From Anaerolineaceae bacterium (GTDB lineage: Bacteria > Chloroflexota > Anaerolineae > Anaerolineales > Anaerolineaceae): 5,525 nucleotides of DNA. This document shows, in pieces, positions 5,435-5,525 of this stretch (position 1 is the stretch's first letter; each line of letters begins with the position of its first letter). The stretch lies in the NCBI GenBank assembly GCA_003448875.1, contig DLXG01000070.1, positions 1 to 5,525 on the forward strand. The letters are read 5' to 3'. The notes below the pieces were generated by a model, which saw only the letters and a program-made list of their open reading frames with translations, made no database searches and was not told the origin of the DNA. The translations under genes and the position numbers were made by a program.

Positions 5435-5525
<91 letters not shown>

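Overview
The window holds ordinary bacterial housekeeping and signalling genes. Five protein genes (one cut by the left edge) and one tRNA gene are packed densely, and the longest non-coding gap is 164 bp. Every gene except the first has a clear family assignment. I did not find a strong candidate for a new biological system. The notable points concern gene expression: a probable leaderless mRNA, tightly spaced gene pairs, and an imperfect direct repeat between divergent promoters. The combination of an MprA/PhoB-like regulator and kinase, a DEDD RNase D with two HRDC-like regions, and a CPSF73-type beta-CASP RNase fits a free-living bacterium. My impression from protein style is Chloroflexota, Anaerolineae-like, but this is inference and was not tested by a search.

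Layout: (1) 1-576 (+) is the 3' end of an unrecognised membrane protein with a long Ser/Thr/Pro/Arg-rich tail, followed by a strong intrinsic terminator (596-640). (2) 2681-639 (-) is a two-gene two-component operon: an OmpR/PhoB-type response regulator, then 3 nt later a HAMP-containing sensor histidine kinase. The kinase stop codon lies in the T-tract of the convergent terminator. (3) 2682-2845 is the divergent intergenic region. It has a consensus -10 for each side, a GC-rich palindrome and a two-copy imperfect direct repeat. (4) 2846-5380 (+) is a two-gene RNA-metabolism operon: RNase D (rnd), then 3 nt later a metallo-beta-lactamase/beta-CASP ribonuclease. (5) 5435-5525 (+) is a complete tRNA-Ser(CGA) with encoded CCA, preceded by an extended -10 promoter and ending exactly at the window edge.

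Working together: the regulator and kinase should form a cognate envelope-sensing phosphorelay whose signal and targets cannot be read from the sequence. RNase D is a 3'-to-5' exonuclease that classically trims tRNA 3' ends, and the beta-CASP protein is a zinc-dependent RNase. Their co-transcription points to a shared role in RNA maturation or decay. The tRNA gene directly downstream is suggestive of the same theme but may be coincidence.
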